DNA of 64,000 nt from Algoriphagus chordae (GTDB taxonomy: Bacteria; Bacteroidota; Bacteroidia; Cytophagales; Cyclobacteriaceae): assembly GCF_003254055.1 (NCBI RefSeq), contig NZ_QKZT01000006.1:148472-212471 (forward strand). The letters run 5' to 3'. Both the position numbers and the translations under genes were made by a program. Below the pieces are notes generated by a model. That model was not told the DNA's origin and made no database searches. It saw only the letters and a program-made list of their open reading frames with translations. Shown here one piece after another: positions 26,320-35,458 of this stretch; the stretch's first letter is position 1, and the number at the start of each line of letters is the position of its first letter.

Positions 26320-27873
26320 CTAAGACTTTTTCTTTCTAGTCGTCTTTTTCCGTAAATCAAATAAGTCAGTTCTCCGGTCTTTCAAGTTCTGTACGCTTCC
26401 AAATTGATTCAACTCTCTTAGCAAAGAAATATCCACGTCGGCAATTAACGTCATCTCGTTATTTGGAGTGGCCTCGGCTTTTATTCCATTACTTGGGAAG
26501 GGGAAATCGCAAGGAGTGATCACCATAGATTGTGCGTATTGCATATCCATATTATGCACTTTGGGCAGATTGCCTACAGAACCAGCCATGGCGACATAGC
26601 ATTCATTTTCGATTGCTCTGGCCATCGCACAATTTCTGACACGGGAATAGCCATTTTGAGTATCTGTGAGAAATGGGACAAACAAAATATCCATTCCTTC
26701 ATTGGCAAGCAGTCTGCTAAGTTCAGGGAATTCTACATCATAGCAGATGAGAATTCCTATTTTGCCGCAATCTGTATCGAATGATTTGAGGATATTTCCA
26801 CCTTGCATTCCCCAGACTTTGGCCTCGAGCGGGGAGATATGGAGCTTCTCGTAAGATTCAATAGAGCCATCTCGCTTGCATAGATAGCCTACATTATACA
26901 ATTTGTCGTTTTTGACCATCGGCATGGAGCCGGTGATAATATTGATATTATACGAAACTGATAGCTGCCCAAAACGCTTGACGATCTCATCGGTGTATTT
27001 TGCCAATCCACGAACAGCCTGTGCCTCACTCAGGTGATTGAATTCTGCCATCAGTGGTGCATTGAATAACTCAGGGAAAAGGGCAAAGTCAGAGCGATAG
27101 CCAGAAACAGCATCGATAAAATATTCCGCCTGCTGCATCAGCTCATCCAGATTATCATACAAACGCATTTGCCACTGGATCAATCCAAGGCGAACAATGG
27201 TCTTATTGGTAGAGGCTTCTTTGTTTGGCTTTTCGTAGAAAATATTATTCCATTCCAACAATACCGCAAACTCGCTGGAAGCAGAGTCTCCTTCCAGATA
27301 GTTCTTCATAATTCGAGCAGGGTGGAAATCATTTGCCAACTGGAAATTCAATACTGGATCATAAATTTCCTTGAGCTTCACCTTTTCCAAATACTCCTTT
27401 GGCCCCATCTGATCAGCATACTTATGATAATTCGGGATTCTACCTCCAAACACAATTCCCTTTAGATTAAGCTTTTCACAGAGTTCTTTGCGGTAATCAT
27501 ATAATCTTCTTCCAAGTCTCAGACCACGAAATTCCGGTTTGATAAAAACATCAATACCATACAGCATGTCGCCAGAATCATTGTGGTTTTCAAAGGTGAA
27601 GTTGGTTGTGATGTCCTTGTAAGTGTGCTCTCCTTCCAGTTCAGCATCGTCTACTATTATAGATAGGGCGCAACCTGCTAGCTGATCATTTATTTTAATA
27701 ACAACCTGGCCTGCTGGAAATTTCGTTATCAAGGTTTCAATCTGGCTTTCTGCCCAGAATGATCCCGGCATGCTTCTATATGCCTCGATCATGGCAGCCT
27801 TGAGAGCTTTGTAATCAGAAGGCTGAAGGTAGGATAATGATATATTTTCTGATTGAGTATTGTCCATGTGCAT
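26320..27873 (-). CDS. GNAT acetyltransferase-carbon-nitrogen hydrolase fusion, 517 aa
   Basis: The first about 190 residues form a GNAT domain (IDVFIKPEFRGLRLGRRLYDYRKEL with the acetyl-CoA loop R-x2-G-x-G-like). Residues about 225-500 form a nitrilase-superfamily hydrolase. The E-K-C triad is visible in FALFPELFNAPL, YEKLHISPLEAK and ILICYDVEFPEL. Fusions of this order are known in Bacteroidota and other phyla, but the substrate is unknown; amide hydrolysis plus N-acylation is the inference. The start is ATG 27873 or 27867. The gene ends close to the convergent DUF2520 gene. Confidence 0.92.
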   Translation of the reverse strand: MHMDNTQSENISLSYLQPSDYKALKAAMIEAYRSMPGSFWAESQIETLITKFPAGQVVIKINDQLAGCALSIIVDDAELEGEHTYKDITTNFTFENHNDSGDMLYGIDVFIKPEFRGLRLGRRLYDYRKELCEKLNLKGIVFGGRIPNYHKYADQMGPKEYLEKVKLKEIYDPVLNFQLANDFHPARIMKNYLEGDSASSEFAVLLEWNNIFYEKPNKEASTNKTIVRLGLIQWQMRLYDNLDELMQQAEYFIDAVSGYRSDFALFPELFNAPLMAEFNHLSEAQAVRGLAKYTDEIVKRFGQLSVSYNINIITGSMPMVKNDKLYNVGYLCKRDGSIESYEKLHISPLEAKVWGMQGGNILKSFDTDCGKIGILICYDVEFPELSRLLANEGMDILFVPFLTDTQNGYSRVRNCAMARAIENECYVAMAGSVGNLPKVHNMDMQYAQSMVITPCDFPFPSNGIKAEATPNNEMTLIADVDISLLRELNQFGSVQNLKDRRTDLFDLRKKTTRKKKS

Positions 27874-27901
27874 GGCTTGTGGCTTATTAAATAGGAAGGG
27901 A

Positions 27902-27909
27902 CAAATTTA
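27902..27909 (-). promoter_or_regulatory. Putative -7 promoter element (TAAATTTG) of the GNAT-nitrilase gene
   Basis: Plus-strand CAAATTTA reads TAAATTTG on the minus strand and lies about 29 bp before the ATG at 27873. No -33 TTTG is visible at standard spacing. Confidence 0.4.
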
Positions 27910-27952
27910 GATAAAGATAGAATGTCCGAAGGATAAGGGTATTGTGTTCAAC

Positions 27953-27983
27953 CAAAAAATCCTTTCCGTGATGGAAAGGATTT
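27953..27983 (-). terminator. Terminator of the acyl-ACP desaturase gene
   Basis: AAATCCTTTCC (27957-27967) pairs with GGAAAGGATTT (27973-27983). On the minus strand the hairpin is followed by a T run (complement of 27954-27959). It lies 21 bp beyond the stop of the desaturase gene. Confidence 0.8.
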
Positions 27984-28003
27984 GAAATGGATATAGTATT
28001 GGG

Positions 28004-29005
28004 TTATTTAAGCCAAGCTAATTTCACCTCTTCAGGAGCTTTCATTCTATCAGCTAATCTCATATATCGATCAGATAGTTTTACTAGGTATTCCTGTGCT
28101 TTAGCTGCGACGTCATTTAGTCCAGTTAAGCTTTCGATTTTCCAAAGGTCAACTAGATGCTCGATAATTCGGGCATAATCCCAGCCAGTATATATTCCTA
28201 CTTTTTGAGTAATGGCGGAGAATTCGGTGAATAAAGAAGGGTTAGAACCTCCAGTGCCCATCATAACTGCAGGCATTACTATCTGCTTTCTCATAAGCTT
28301 TTCAAAAGCAATGATTGCTCCATTTGGATCAATTTCGAAGATGGCTGACATAAAGCTTTTATAGGCTTTTTCATGCCTGGCTTCATCACCTGCAATCTGC
28401 TTACAGATTCTTCCTAAAATAGGATCGCCAGCTATATCAGCTAATTTCCCTGTATTTACATGGGAGACTTTGGTAGCTCTCTCCTGAAAGGAAGTATACA
28501 CAATCGCCTGATAAGGGTCTCCTCCAGTATTGGCATCAAATCCATTCATAAGCAATCTGTGGATCGTCTGCTCTACAGCTTTCATGTCCACCCTACCTGT
28601 CATGTACAAATACTTATTTAATAGATCTCCGTGGCGATTTTCTTCTGCTGTCCAAGATTTCGACCATCTAACCCATCCTGAAGGAGATAGGAGGCTTCTT
28701 TCTGGATTGATTCCTTCCAAGAGATTGAAATATGTCTGATAGCTTGGTAATGCTTCTTCGGTAATCATGTTGCCGATTAATGAAGTCAATATTGTATCTG
28801 GGATACCGTCAGATCTTTGCTGAAGTTGCTTGATCTGATCATGAATATCGGGATCTCCAAAATCGGGAAGGAAATCTGATGGTTGCCAGCATTTGTCCGG
28901 ATCAACTAGGATATTATCTACGGCTTCGCTTACAAGACCATCCAATTGAGAGATGACCTCTATGTTCTTTTCTAGTTCGTAATTTATTTCTCCTGATTTC
29001 ATCAT
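28004..29005 (-). CDS. Acyl-[ACP] desaturase, stearoyl-ACP type, 333 aa
   Basis: This is a soluble di-iron desaturase that puts a double bond into acyl chains on acyl carrier protein. The di-iron motifs are EENRHG (helix with the first ligands, near residue 120) and DEARHEKAY near residue 210. The N-terminal KCWQPSDFLPD is also characteristic of plant-type desaturases. The open frame starts at 29059, but the putative promoter sits at 29057-29064, so MMKSGEINYELEKN (29005) is preferred. Partner ferredoxin is not nearby. Its product would adjust membrane fluidity. Confidence 0.9.
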   Translation of the reverse strand: MMKSGEINYELEKNIEVISQLDGLVSEAVDNILVDPDKCWQPSDFLPDFGDPDIHDQIKQLQQRSDGIPDTILTSLIGNMITEEALPSYQTYFNLLEGINPERSLLSPSGWVRWSKSWTAEENRHGDLLNKYLYMTGRVDMKAVEQTIHRLLMNGFDANTGGDPYQAIVYTSFQERATKVSHVNTGKLADIAGDPILGRICKQIAGDEARHEKAYKSFMSAIFEIDPNGAIIAFEKLMRKQIVMPAVMMGTGGSNPSLFTEFSAITQKVGIYTGWDYARIIEHLVDLWKIESLTGLNDVAAKAQEYLVKLSDRYMRLADRMKAPEEVKLAWLK

Positions 29006-29056
29006 GGATAAATTTAGACCCGAATTGAAAAAATTCGGTAGGGTTTTGAGATAGGA

Positions 29057-29064
29057 CAAATTTA
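29057..29064 (-). promoter_or_regulatory. Putative -7 promoter element (TAAATTTG) of the desaturase gene
   Basis: CAAATTTA on the plus strand reads TAAATTTG on the minus strand. It lies 52 bp before ATG 29005 and overlaps the longer in-frame start at 29059, arguing for the shorter protein. Confidence 0.4.
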
Positions 29065-29277
29065 CTCACAAATGGACAAATTACTTATAAAAACTGCCCA
29101 TCAATGATTCAAGATTCACGTAACTAACCAGCATACAGTTGCTTAGCGGAACAAAGAGTTGAGTTTTTTAACAATAAGTATCAAGATTTGCCCCCTGAGA
29201 CCTTTGAAAGCTGATAATTTTTGGTGATCACCTGTCCATTAATATAAGGAAATTTATGTCCTCACAGTTCAATTAGC
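29065..29277. other. Intergenic stretch without genes
   Basis: This gap lies between the desaturase start and the terminator of the beta-propeller lipoprotein gene. CAAAT is repeated at 29057, 29069 and 29077, close to the desaturase promoter. Otherwise I see no coding frame, hairpin or repeat of note. Confidence 0.4.
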
Positions 29278-29305
29278 CAAAAAAAGCCTCCGTAAGAAGG
29301 CTTTT
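29278..29305 (-). terminator. Terminator of the beta-propeller lipoprotein gene
   Basis: AAAAGCCT (29282-29289) pairs with AGGCTTTT (29298-29305) around an 8-base loop. The A run at 29279-29285 becomes a T tract on the minus strand. It lies about 25 bp after the stop of the gene. Confidence 0.75.
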
Positions 29306-29329
29306 AGAATAAGTTGTATGTTGCTTGGG

Positions 29330-30214
29330 CTAATAATCTAATTTGTATGCGACCACTTTGTTTTTGAAAAAAGTAGGGACTAATACAATGTTGTCTCCTG
29401 GGATGAAACCAATGTCAGCAGTATTTGATTCTGCATCTTTGGTGTCCAAAAGCAAGGTTTCTACTCCATCGCTATTTACAAAGTAGATTTCACCAGCCCA
29501 TCGCGAAGCCACATAATTGCCATCACCTAGAATGACCAAGCCATCACCACCAGTTACCTTATCGTTCAGGATCTTGGATGTGCCATCTGTGTTAAGCATT
29601 TTTAGACCAGCTTTATCTAGCATATAAAGATCTCCATTCTCAGCAATAGCGATACCATTGATAGATTCATGTCCTTCAGTTATTGTTGTGATATTGCCAC
29701 CGTCAAGCATGTGGACTTTTCCAGTATTCATATCTGTGAAATACACTTTGCCATCATAGGTAGCAAGATCATTCAAAAAGCCAGCGCCCTCAATTGGATA
29801 TTTATTGCTGATTGCCCCTGATTCCAGATTTACTTCTACCAGCTGATCGATGTCAGTTACATAAAAGTTGCCATTGGTGATTCCCATACCTTTAGGCGCA
29901 TTCAGGCCGGTAATCCAGTTTTGATTAACTACGTTGCCATCCTTGTCAATAATGGAAATTGACCCTTTTCCGTCTTTTCCTCTAGGATCACCTTCAATAT
30001 TTGAAACATATAGTTTGCCTGAAGCGGCATCATACAATACCGATTCGTTGGTGGTTAAAGTAGTGTCAGTTTCCCAGATTTTAGTCAAGGTCGGTGTTTT
30101 CACCTCTTCAACGGTGATCGCTTCGGTAGTTTCTTCTGTTTTTTTCGGACTACATTGAGCGAAAAGCAATGTGGATGATATGCCAAAAAGAGCAAGTTTT
30201 AAATTAGTGTTCAT
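29330..30214 (-). CDS. SMP-30/NHL-like beta-propeller lipoprotein, 294 aa
   Basis: The lipoprotein signal MNTNLKLALFGISSTLLFAQC has Cys at 21, followed by SPKKTEETTEAITVEE as a spacer. The mature region is built of repeated beta-propeller blades, such as YDAASGKLYVSNIEGD, LNAPKGMGITNGNFYVTDI, TYDGKVYFTDMNTGKVH and INGIAIAENGDLYMLDKAG. This resembles SMP-30/gluconolactonase or NHL-repeat folds. No catalytic set can be asserted, so a binding role is as likely as a lactonase. It is divergent from the dipeptidase gene, with 377 bp between the starts. Confidence 0.8.
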   Translation of the reverse strand: MNTNLKLALFGISSTLLFAQCSPKKTEETTEAITVEEVKTPTLTKIWETDTTLTTNESVLYDAASGKLYVSNIEGDPRGKDGKGSISIIDKDGNVVNQNWITGLNAPKGMGITNGNFYVTDIDQLVEVNLESGAISNKYPIEGAGFLNDLATYDGKVYFTDMNTGKVHMLDGGNITTITEGHESINGIAIAENGDLYMLDKAGLKMLNTDGTSKILNDKVTGGDGLVILGDGNYVASRWAGEIYFVNSDGVETLLLDTKDAESNTADIGFIPGDNIVLVPTFFKNKVVAYKLDY

Positions 30215-30591
30215 GAGTTTAGATTTATGGTTTTCAAAGGTTGTTTTTTAGCGAAGATGGTAAATAATTACTGCGCTTGTTATATCTCTTCGATGTGAAA
30301 AGTTACAACAAAAGAACTTTTGTGTCAAAGAAATAGAGATTAGGGAGAGAGTTTTGAGCGATGAAAGTCAGATTTGAGTTGTTAAATACATCCATCACTT
30401 ATTTTGCAAGTGTCCAGTGATGCCGTTTAAAATTGTAATTGATTTGTCTTTGTAAGTCAAAATTTTTTATTGTGTGGATTATAATCTTTCATTAATCGGC
30501 TAATTTCTTGTCAGAAATGCCATTGATGGATTATTTTACTTCCAAGAAGGAAAATCCAATTATCTTAGGAATTAGTTTAACCCATCAACTT
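30215..30591. other. Divergent control region between two lipoprotein genes
   Basis: No gene is seen here. ACAAAAG (30308-30314) and CTTTTGT (30317-30323) form a two-base-spaced palindrome, which could be an operator for either gene. No exact TAnnTTTG element was found, although TGTCTTTG near 30445 differs by one base. Confidence 0.4.
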
Positions 30592-31851
30592 ATGAGAAAA
30601 TATTTTAATACGGTATTACTGGCAGCGCTGGCAGTAGCCTGCTCACCAAAAGAGCAAGATGCTAGTATAGATTACACGACACTTTCCGATGCTGAGCGAT
30701 TGGAGGTGGCTAAAGAAATTGCACACGAAACCATCATCGTAGATGGACATGTGGATTTACCTTATCGCATGAAGGTAGGCGGATTTACCCTTCAGCGTGA
30801 AGTTTTGGATGTTTCGGTTCGCACTCCTGATGGGAATTTTGATTTCCCTAGAGCCAAGGAAGGCGGATTAGATGCTCCGTTTATGTCGATCTATATTCCT
30901 GCAGGTCTTCAGCAGACGCCTGGTTCTTCCAAAGCTTTAGCTGATTCTTTAATTCTGATGACTGAGCGTTTGGCTGAAACTTTTCCTGATCAATTTGCCA
31001 TGGCATATAGTCCTTCAGATGTGGAGACTAATTTTACTGCCGGCAAAGTTTCACTTCCTATGGGAATGGAAAATGGATCTGCCTTAGAGGATGATATTAA
31101 TAATGTTGCTTATTTTCAGGAGAGAGGTATTCGATATATCACCCTTACGCATGGCAAAGCCAATCTGATTGGTGACAGTAGTTATGATACAGTAAGATTG
31201 TACAATGGTTTGAGTGAGTACGGCGAGAAAGTGGTAGCTGAGATGAACCGAGTGGGAATCATGGTTGATTTGTCTCACGTTTCGGATGATACTTTCAAGG
31301 ATGCCTTGGCTATCACCAAAGTTCCTGTGATTGCTTCACATTCTTCGGTAAGAAAGTTCACTCCAGATTTTGAGAGAAATATGAGTGATGAGCTGATTCA
31401 GGCTATGGCCAAAAATGGAGGTGTAATGATGATCAATTTTGGAGGAACCTTCATTGATTCAGCTTATGCTGCCGGTTCTGGGAAAGCTCGTGAACATTTG
31501 GTGAACTATATGGCTGAGAACAATATGAGTCGTGGTGATTCCGCATTCAAAGCTTATGCTTCTGAATATATGGCTGCTAATAATCCATTTCCAACTGTTC
31601 AGAGAGTAGCAGATCACATCGATCATGTGAAAAACTTAGTAGGGATTGATTATGTGGGATTGGGCTCTGATTTTGATGGTGTTGGTGACTCTTTGCCTAC
31701 AGGATTGAAGGATGTGTCTATGTATCCAAACTTAATTGCAGAGCTATTGAAGAGAGGTTACAGTAGAGAAGAGATAGAAAAAATCTGTTACAAAAATGTA
31801 TTCAGAGTGTGGCAGGCTGTAGAGGATTATGCGGTTTCCCAAAAGGGATAA
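30592..31851 (+). CDS. Membrane dipeptidase lipoprotein (peptidase M19), 419 aa
   Basis: This is a zinc dipeptidase of the renal-dipeptidase family, cleaving dipeptides outside the cytoplasm. The signal MRKYFNTVLLAALAVAC carries the lipobox Cys at 17. The first metal motif is VDGHVDLPY (HxD). MGMENGSALEDD supplies the bridging Glu region, ITLTHGKANLIGDS and VIASHSSVRKFT carry the His ligands, and VGLGSDFDGVG is the C-terminal hallmark. The open frame runs 28 codons further upstream, but the lipoprotein signal fixes ATG 30592. A terminator follows 25 bp after the stop. Confidence 0.93.
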   Translation: MRKYFNTVLLAALAVACSPKEQDASIDYTTLSDAERLEVAKEIAHETIIVDGHVDLPYRMKVGGFTLQREVLDVSVRTPDGNFDFPRAKEGGLDAPFMSIYIPAGLQQTPGSSKALADSLILMTERLAETFPDQFAMAYSPSDVETNFTAGKVSLPMGMENGSALEDDINNVAYFQERGIRYITLTHGKANLIGDSSYDTVRLYNGLSEYGEKVVAEMNRVGIMVDLSHVSDDTFKDALAITKVPVIASHSSVRKFTPDFERNMSDELIQAMAKNGGVMMINFGGTFIDSAYAAGSGKAREHLVNYMAENNMSRGDSAFKAYASEYMAANNPFPTVQRVADHIDHVKNLVGIDYVGLGSDFDGVGDSLPTGLKDVSMYPNLIAELLKRGYSREEIEKICYKNVFRVWQAVEDYAVSQKG

Positions 31852-31876
31852 TCATTTGATATAACTCTTTAAATAG

Positions 31877-31912
31877 ACCCTGTTTCATAAAGTGGAACAG
31901 GGTTTATTTTTT
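31877..31912 (+). terminator. Terminator of the dipeptidase gene
   Basis: ACCCTGTT (31877-31884) pairs with AACAGGGT (31896-31903), followed by TTATTTTTT. It overlaps the end of the minus-strand ORF6N pseudogene at 31904. Confidence 0.75.
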
Positions 31913-32414
31913 AAATCCAATTTTTGCTCTCTCTCCCAGACTTGGCTTTAATAGTTCTTCTATCATTTGATAGATATGATTAATGTGCTGGTTTTGATTT
32001 GACTCGGCATCTTGTAATGTCTGGATTTTGTCCTGTAATTCTGAATAATTAAGTGCCCATTCTCTGATCCTGACGAAAGTCCGAATAATAGAGATATTTA
32101 CCTGGATAGCTGGCGGACTATTCAACACTGAAGATAACATCGCTACTCCTTGCTCTGTGAAAACATAGGGAGGAGTTCGTCGTCCTCCCCAACTTGAGGT
32201 CACATTTTGTGACTTCAAGTTTTGCCACTCTTCTTCAGAAAGTTGAAACATGAAGTCTATAGGGAATCTGTCAGGGGTTTCTTTTGACGGATTGATTTAA
32301 AACTTTCGTCTGTACACCATACATTTCTGCCAAATCAGAATCCAACATTACTTTCAGGTTACGGATATTGTGGATGAGCTGGAGTACCTGCTCTTCATTT
32401 AAAAGCTCGTTCAT
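31904..32414 (-). pseudogene. ORF6N-domain DNA-binding protein broken by one frameshift
   Basis: The intact downstream frame (31904-32251) gives 115 residues starting FQLSEEEWQNLKSQNV and WGGRRTPPYVFTEQGVAMLS, the second half of an ORF6N domain. Reading upstream from ATG 32414 gives NELLNEEQVLQLIHNIRN, then DSDLAEMYGV, TKVLNQSVKRN, the missing first half, and then a stop. Removing one base from the run of four G at 32274-32277 (C on the coding strand) joins them as KRNPDRFPIDFMFQL, the family consensus. The total of 511 bases is 3x170+1. ORF6N genes are phage-related and dispersed in Bacteroidota. A true mutation and a sequencing error both remain possible. Confidence 0.85.
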
Positions 32415-32546
32415 AGAAGATGTTTTAAAAAGTGTAGATTAATATAAGTAAACGAGGGATTTCAAATGCGCAAAATGTCGTAAAACCTTACTCATCAGAA
32501 TATTATTCTGTCAACTTTTCCGCTTTAGCGTAATTAATAGAGGTTA

Positions 32547-32565
32547 TTCGGTCATTATGACCGAA
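32547..32565. promoter_or_regulatory. Operator-like 19-bp palindrome upstream of clpB
   Basis: TTCGGTCAT and ATGACCGAA flank a single T and match perfectly. The site lies 107 bp before the clpB ATG and 130 bp from the start of the ORF6N pseudogene. It is not followed by a T tract on the plus strand, so a terminator role is unlikely, and it does not resemble the CIRCE heat-shock operator. Confidence 0.45.
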
Positions 32566-32672
32566 AAAAGTAAGTGGAAGTAGTTTTGATAGTAAGGTGG
32601 AGAATGGGAAAAGAGTTTAAAACCTCCGTTTCCAATAGAAGAATTAAGACACCACTATTAACCAACCATACT

Positions 32673-35291
32673 ATGGACTTTAAACAATTCACGATAAAAT
32701 CTCAGGAGGCGATTCAAAAGGCTTTGGAATTGGCAACATCGGCAGGACAGCCGAATATAGAGCCAGCACATTTGCTGAAAGGAATTATCTCTGAGGATGA
32801 AAATGTGACTGAGTTTTTGTTCAAAAAACTCGGTACAAATAAGCAACTCATATCTCAAAAGCTTGACGAACAATTGGGGCGCTTGCCAAAAGTAAGTGGC
32901 GGACAGCAGCCTCATTTGTCAAACTATTCGAATCAGGTATTGACCAAAGCCAAGGACTATCTTAAGACTTTTGGTGATGAATACGTTGCGATTGAGCATT
33001 TGGTACTAGCGATTTTGGCTGCTGGTGATGCTACATCTCAACTATTGAAAGATCAGGGTATTGCTGAAAAGCCTTTGATCGAAGCTATCAAGGAACTTAG
33101 AAAAGGAAATAAAGTGACCGATCCAAACGCAGAAAGTAAATATCAGGCACTGGAGAAATACTCTAAGAACCTGAATGAAATGGCTAAGAAGGGCAAGATA
33201 GACCCTGTGATTGGCCGCGATGAGGAGATCAGGCGAGTGCTTCAGATCTTAGCACGTAGGACCAAAAACAATCCGATTCTACTTGGCGAACCAGGTGTTG
33301 GTAAGACCGCAATTGTCGAAGGCCTGGCCCAGAGAATTGTGTCTGGAGACGTTCCGGAAAATCTTAAAACCAAGACTTTGATTTCTTTGGATATGGGTTT
33401 GCTTGTCGCAGGAGCCAAATATAAAGGTGAGTTTGAGGAGCGATTGAAAGCAGTTATCAAAGAAGTGACCGATGCGGAAGGTGAGATTATACTCTTTATC
33501 GATGAGATACATACGTTGATTGGCGCTGGTGGGGGCGGAGAAGGAGCAATGGATGCGGCAAACTTACTGAAACCTGCTTTGGCAAGAGGAGAACTGCATG
33601 CGATCGGAGCGACCACGCTGAAGGAATACCAGAAATATATTGAAAAAGACAAGGCGCTTGAGCGTAGGTTCCAAGCAGTAATTGTCGACGAGCCAGATGC
33701 AGCGGATGCGATTTCGATCCTGAGAGGAATTAAAGATAAATATGAATTGCACCACGGTGTCCGTATCAAGGATGATGCGGTAATCGCAGCTGTTGAGCTT
33801 TCTCAGCGATACATTTCAGATCGGTTCTTGCCAGATAAGGCGATTGATTTGATGGATGAAGCCGGTGCAAAATTGAGAATGGAAATAGATTCTCTGCCTC
33901 AGGAATTGGATGAATTGAATCGTCGAATCATGCAGTTGGAGATTGAGCGTGAAGCTATTCGAAGAGAGAAGAACCATGATAAAGAGACGGTTCTAAGCAA
34001 AGAGCTGGCAGAACTTGCTGAAAAGAGAGATAGTGTAAAAGCCAAATGGGAAAGTGAGAAAGCTGTGATCACAGGGATACAGCGTGAAAAAGAGCGGATA
34101 GATAATTATAAGCTTGAAGCTGAGCAGGCTGAACGGGCTGGCGATTTCGGAAAAGTAGCTGAAATCAGATATGGTAAAATCGTTGAAGCGGAGAAGAATT
34201 TAGAGTCCTTCAAGACTCAGTTGGCAGAGATGCAAGCGGGTTCTCCATTGCTGAAAGAGGAAGTTGATCAGGAAGATATCGCTGCGGTAGTGTCTAAATG
34301 GACGGGAATACCGATGAATAAAATGATCCAGTCTGAACGTGAAAAGTTACTGCATTTGGAGCTGGAGCTTGGGCATCGAGTGGCTGGACAGAAGGAAGCG
34401 ATTACTGCTTTGTCCGATGCTGTGCGCCGAAGTCGAGCTGGATTGCAGGATCCAAAGCGTCCGATTGGTAGCTTTATCTTCATGGGAACTACTGGCGTGG
34501 GTAAAACCGAGCTGGCGAAAGCTTTGGCAGAATATCTCTTCAATGATGAGAACTCCATGGTTCGAATTGATATGTCAGAATATCAGGAGAGACATGCGGT
34601 CAGTCGTTTGGTAGGAGCACCTCCAGGCTATGTAGGGTATGATGAAGGTGGACAGTTGACAGAAGCAGTTCGTAGAAAGCCATACTCTGTGATCTTGTTG
34701 GATGAGATCGAAAAGGCTCATCCTGATGTGTTCAATATTCTCTTGCAAGTCTTGGATGATGGTAGATTGACGGACAACAAAGGTCGTGTAGCTAATTTTA
34801 AAAACACGATTATCATTCTGACTACGAATATTGGTTCGCATTTGATCCAAGAGCGCTTTGCTGAGATGGAAGAATGGAACAAAGATGAGATTCTTGATAA
34901 AACCAAGAAGGAAGTTTACGAGCTTTTGAAAAAGTCAGTAAGACCTGAATTCTTGAATAGAATTGACGAGACGATTATGTTTGAGCCGCTCAACAAGCAG
35001 ATCATTCGTAAGATCGTGGACATCCAGTGGAAGGAAATTCAGAATAGATTGTCTGAATCCGGGATTGAAATCGAGGCTAGTAAAGAGGTTTTGGATTACT
35101 TAGGAGAAGTTGGCTTTGATGCGAATTTCGGAGCTAGGCCGCTGAAGCGTACTATGCAGCGATTGGTTTTGAATGAGCTTTCGAAACAAATATTATCAGG
35201 ATATATAAAAAATGATTCTGCAGTGATGGTAGATCTGGACGCTGACAATCAGGTTTATTTCAAAAATGTAGGGACAGAAATAGAAGTGTAA
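32673..35291 (+). CDS. clpB: ATP-dependent disaggregase ClpB, 872 aa
   Basis: ClpB extracts proteins from aggregates with DnaK. The double Clp-N domain is at about residues 1-150, starting [22 protein letters not shown]1 has Walker [10 protein letters not shown] and [21 protein letters not shown]. The coiled-coil M domain lies at about 400-530 ([24 protein letters not shown]-type segments), which separates ClpB from ClpC. AAA2 has GTTGVGKTE and a Walker B in LLDEIEKAH. The open frame reaches back to 32574, but ATG 32673 gives the family start. The length is normal. Confidence 0.96.
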   Translation: MDFKQFTIKSQEAIQKALELATSAGQPNIEPAHLLKGIISEDENVTEFLFKKLGTNKQLISQKLDEQLGRLPKVSGGQQPHLSNYSNQVLTKAKDYLKTFGDEYVAIEHLVLAILAAGDATSQLLKDQGIAEKPLIEAIKELRKGNKVTDPNAESKYQALEKYSKNLNEMAKKGKIDPVIGRDEEIRRVLQILARRTKNNPILLGEPGVGKTAIVEGLAQRIVSGDVPENLKTKTLISLDMGLLVAGAKYKGEFEERLKAVIKEVTDAEGEIILFIDEIHTLIGAGGGGEGAMDAANLLKPALARGELHAIGATTLKEYQKYIEKDKALERRFQAVIVDEPDAADAISILRGIKDKYELHHGVRIKDDAVIAAVELSQRYISDRFLPDKAIDLMDEAGAKLRMEIDSLPQELDELNRRIMQLEIEREAIRREKNHDKETVLSKELAELAEKRDSVKAKWESEKAVITGIQREKERIDNYKLEAEQAERAGDFGKVAEIRYGKIVEAEKNLESFKTQLAEMQAGSPLLKEEVDQEDIAAVVSKWTGIPMNKMIQSEREKLLHLELELGHRVAGQKEAITALSDAVRRSRAGLQDPKRPIGSFIFMGTTGVGKTELAKALAEYLFNDENSMVRIDMSEYQERHAVSRLVGAPPGYVGYDEGGQLTEAVRRKPYSVILLDEIEKAHPDVFNILLQVLDDGRLTDNKGRVANFKNTIIILTTNIGSHLIQERFAEMEEWNKDEILDKTKKEVYELLKKSVRPEFLNRIDETIMFEPLNKQIIRKIVDIQWKEIQNRLSESGIEIEASKEVLDYLGEVGFDANFGARPLKRTMQRLVLNELSKQILSGYIKNDSAVMVDLDADNQVYFKNVGTEIEV

Positions 35292-35314
35292 TTTAGGTTG
35301 ATGGTTAGAGTTAA

Positions 35315-35348
35315 AACCTCGGAGCGAATGTGCTTCGAGGTTTTTTTT
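35315..35348 (+). terminator. Terminator of clpB
   Basis: AACCTCGGAGC (35315-35325) pairs with GCTTCGAGGTT (35332-35342), with one G-T wobble, around a six-base loop, followed by a run of eight T. It lies 24 bp after the clpB stop. Confidence 0.88.
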
Positions 35349-35360
35349 GTGGAAAATTTT

Positions 35361-35400
35361 TTGCCACGGTGGGCACGGAGGACTTCACAGAGGGCGCAAA
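35361..35400. repeat. Degenerate repeat-like block of the CACGGAGG/CACAGAGG type
   Basis: TTGCCACGGTGGGCACGGAGG then ACTTCACAGAGGGCGCAAA is built of variants of a CACnGnGG unit. It resembles, from memory, sequences scattered in the intergenic regions of many bacterial genomes. It is non-coding. Only this one copy is present in the window. Confidence 0.4.
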
Positions 35401-35458
35401 TATCCAGATCTGATTTTTAGCAATAGCAACTATTGAGATTGAGGGAAATTGCTTTTAG

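Noticed and set aside
31904..32251. A complete 115-aa DNA-binding protein on the minus strand
   Set aside because: It covers only the second half of ORF6N, and the first half lies upstream in another frame. I treat it as part of a broken gene.
31904..32414. Trace of a prophage, suggested by ORF6N
   Set aside because: No integrase, terminase, capsid or att-like repeats are near. Isolated ORF6N genes are common in this phylum.
33242..33769. Long minus-strand open frame (175 codons) inside clpB
   Set aside because: It lies entirely antisense to a strongly conserved AAA1 region. Its translation is Ser/Ile/Pro-rich shadow sequence with no recognisable family.
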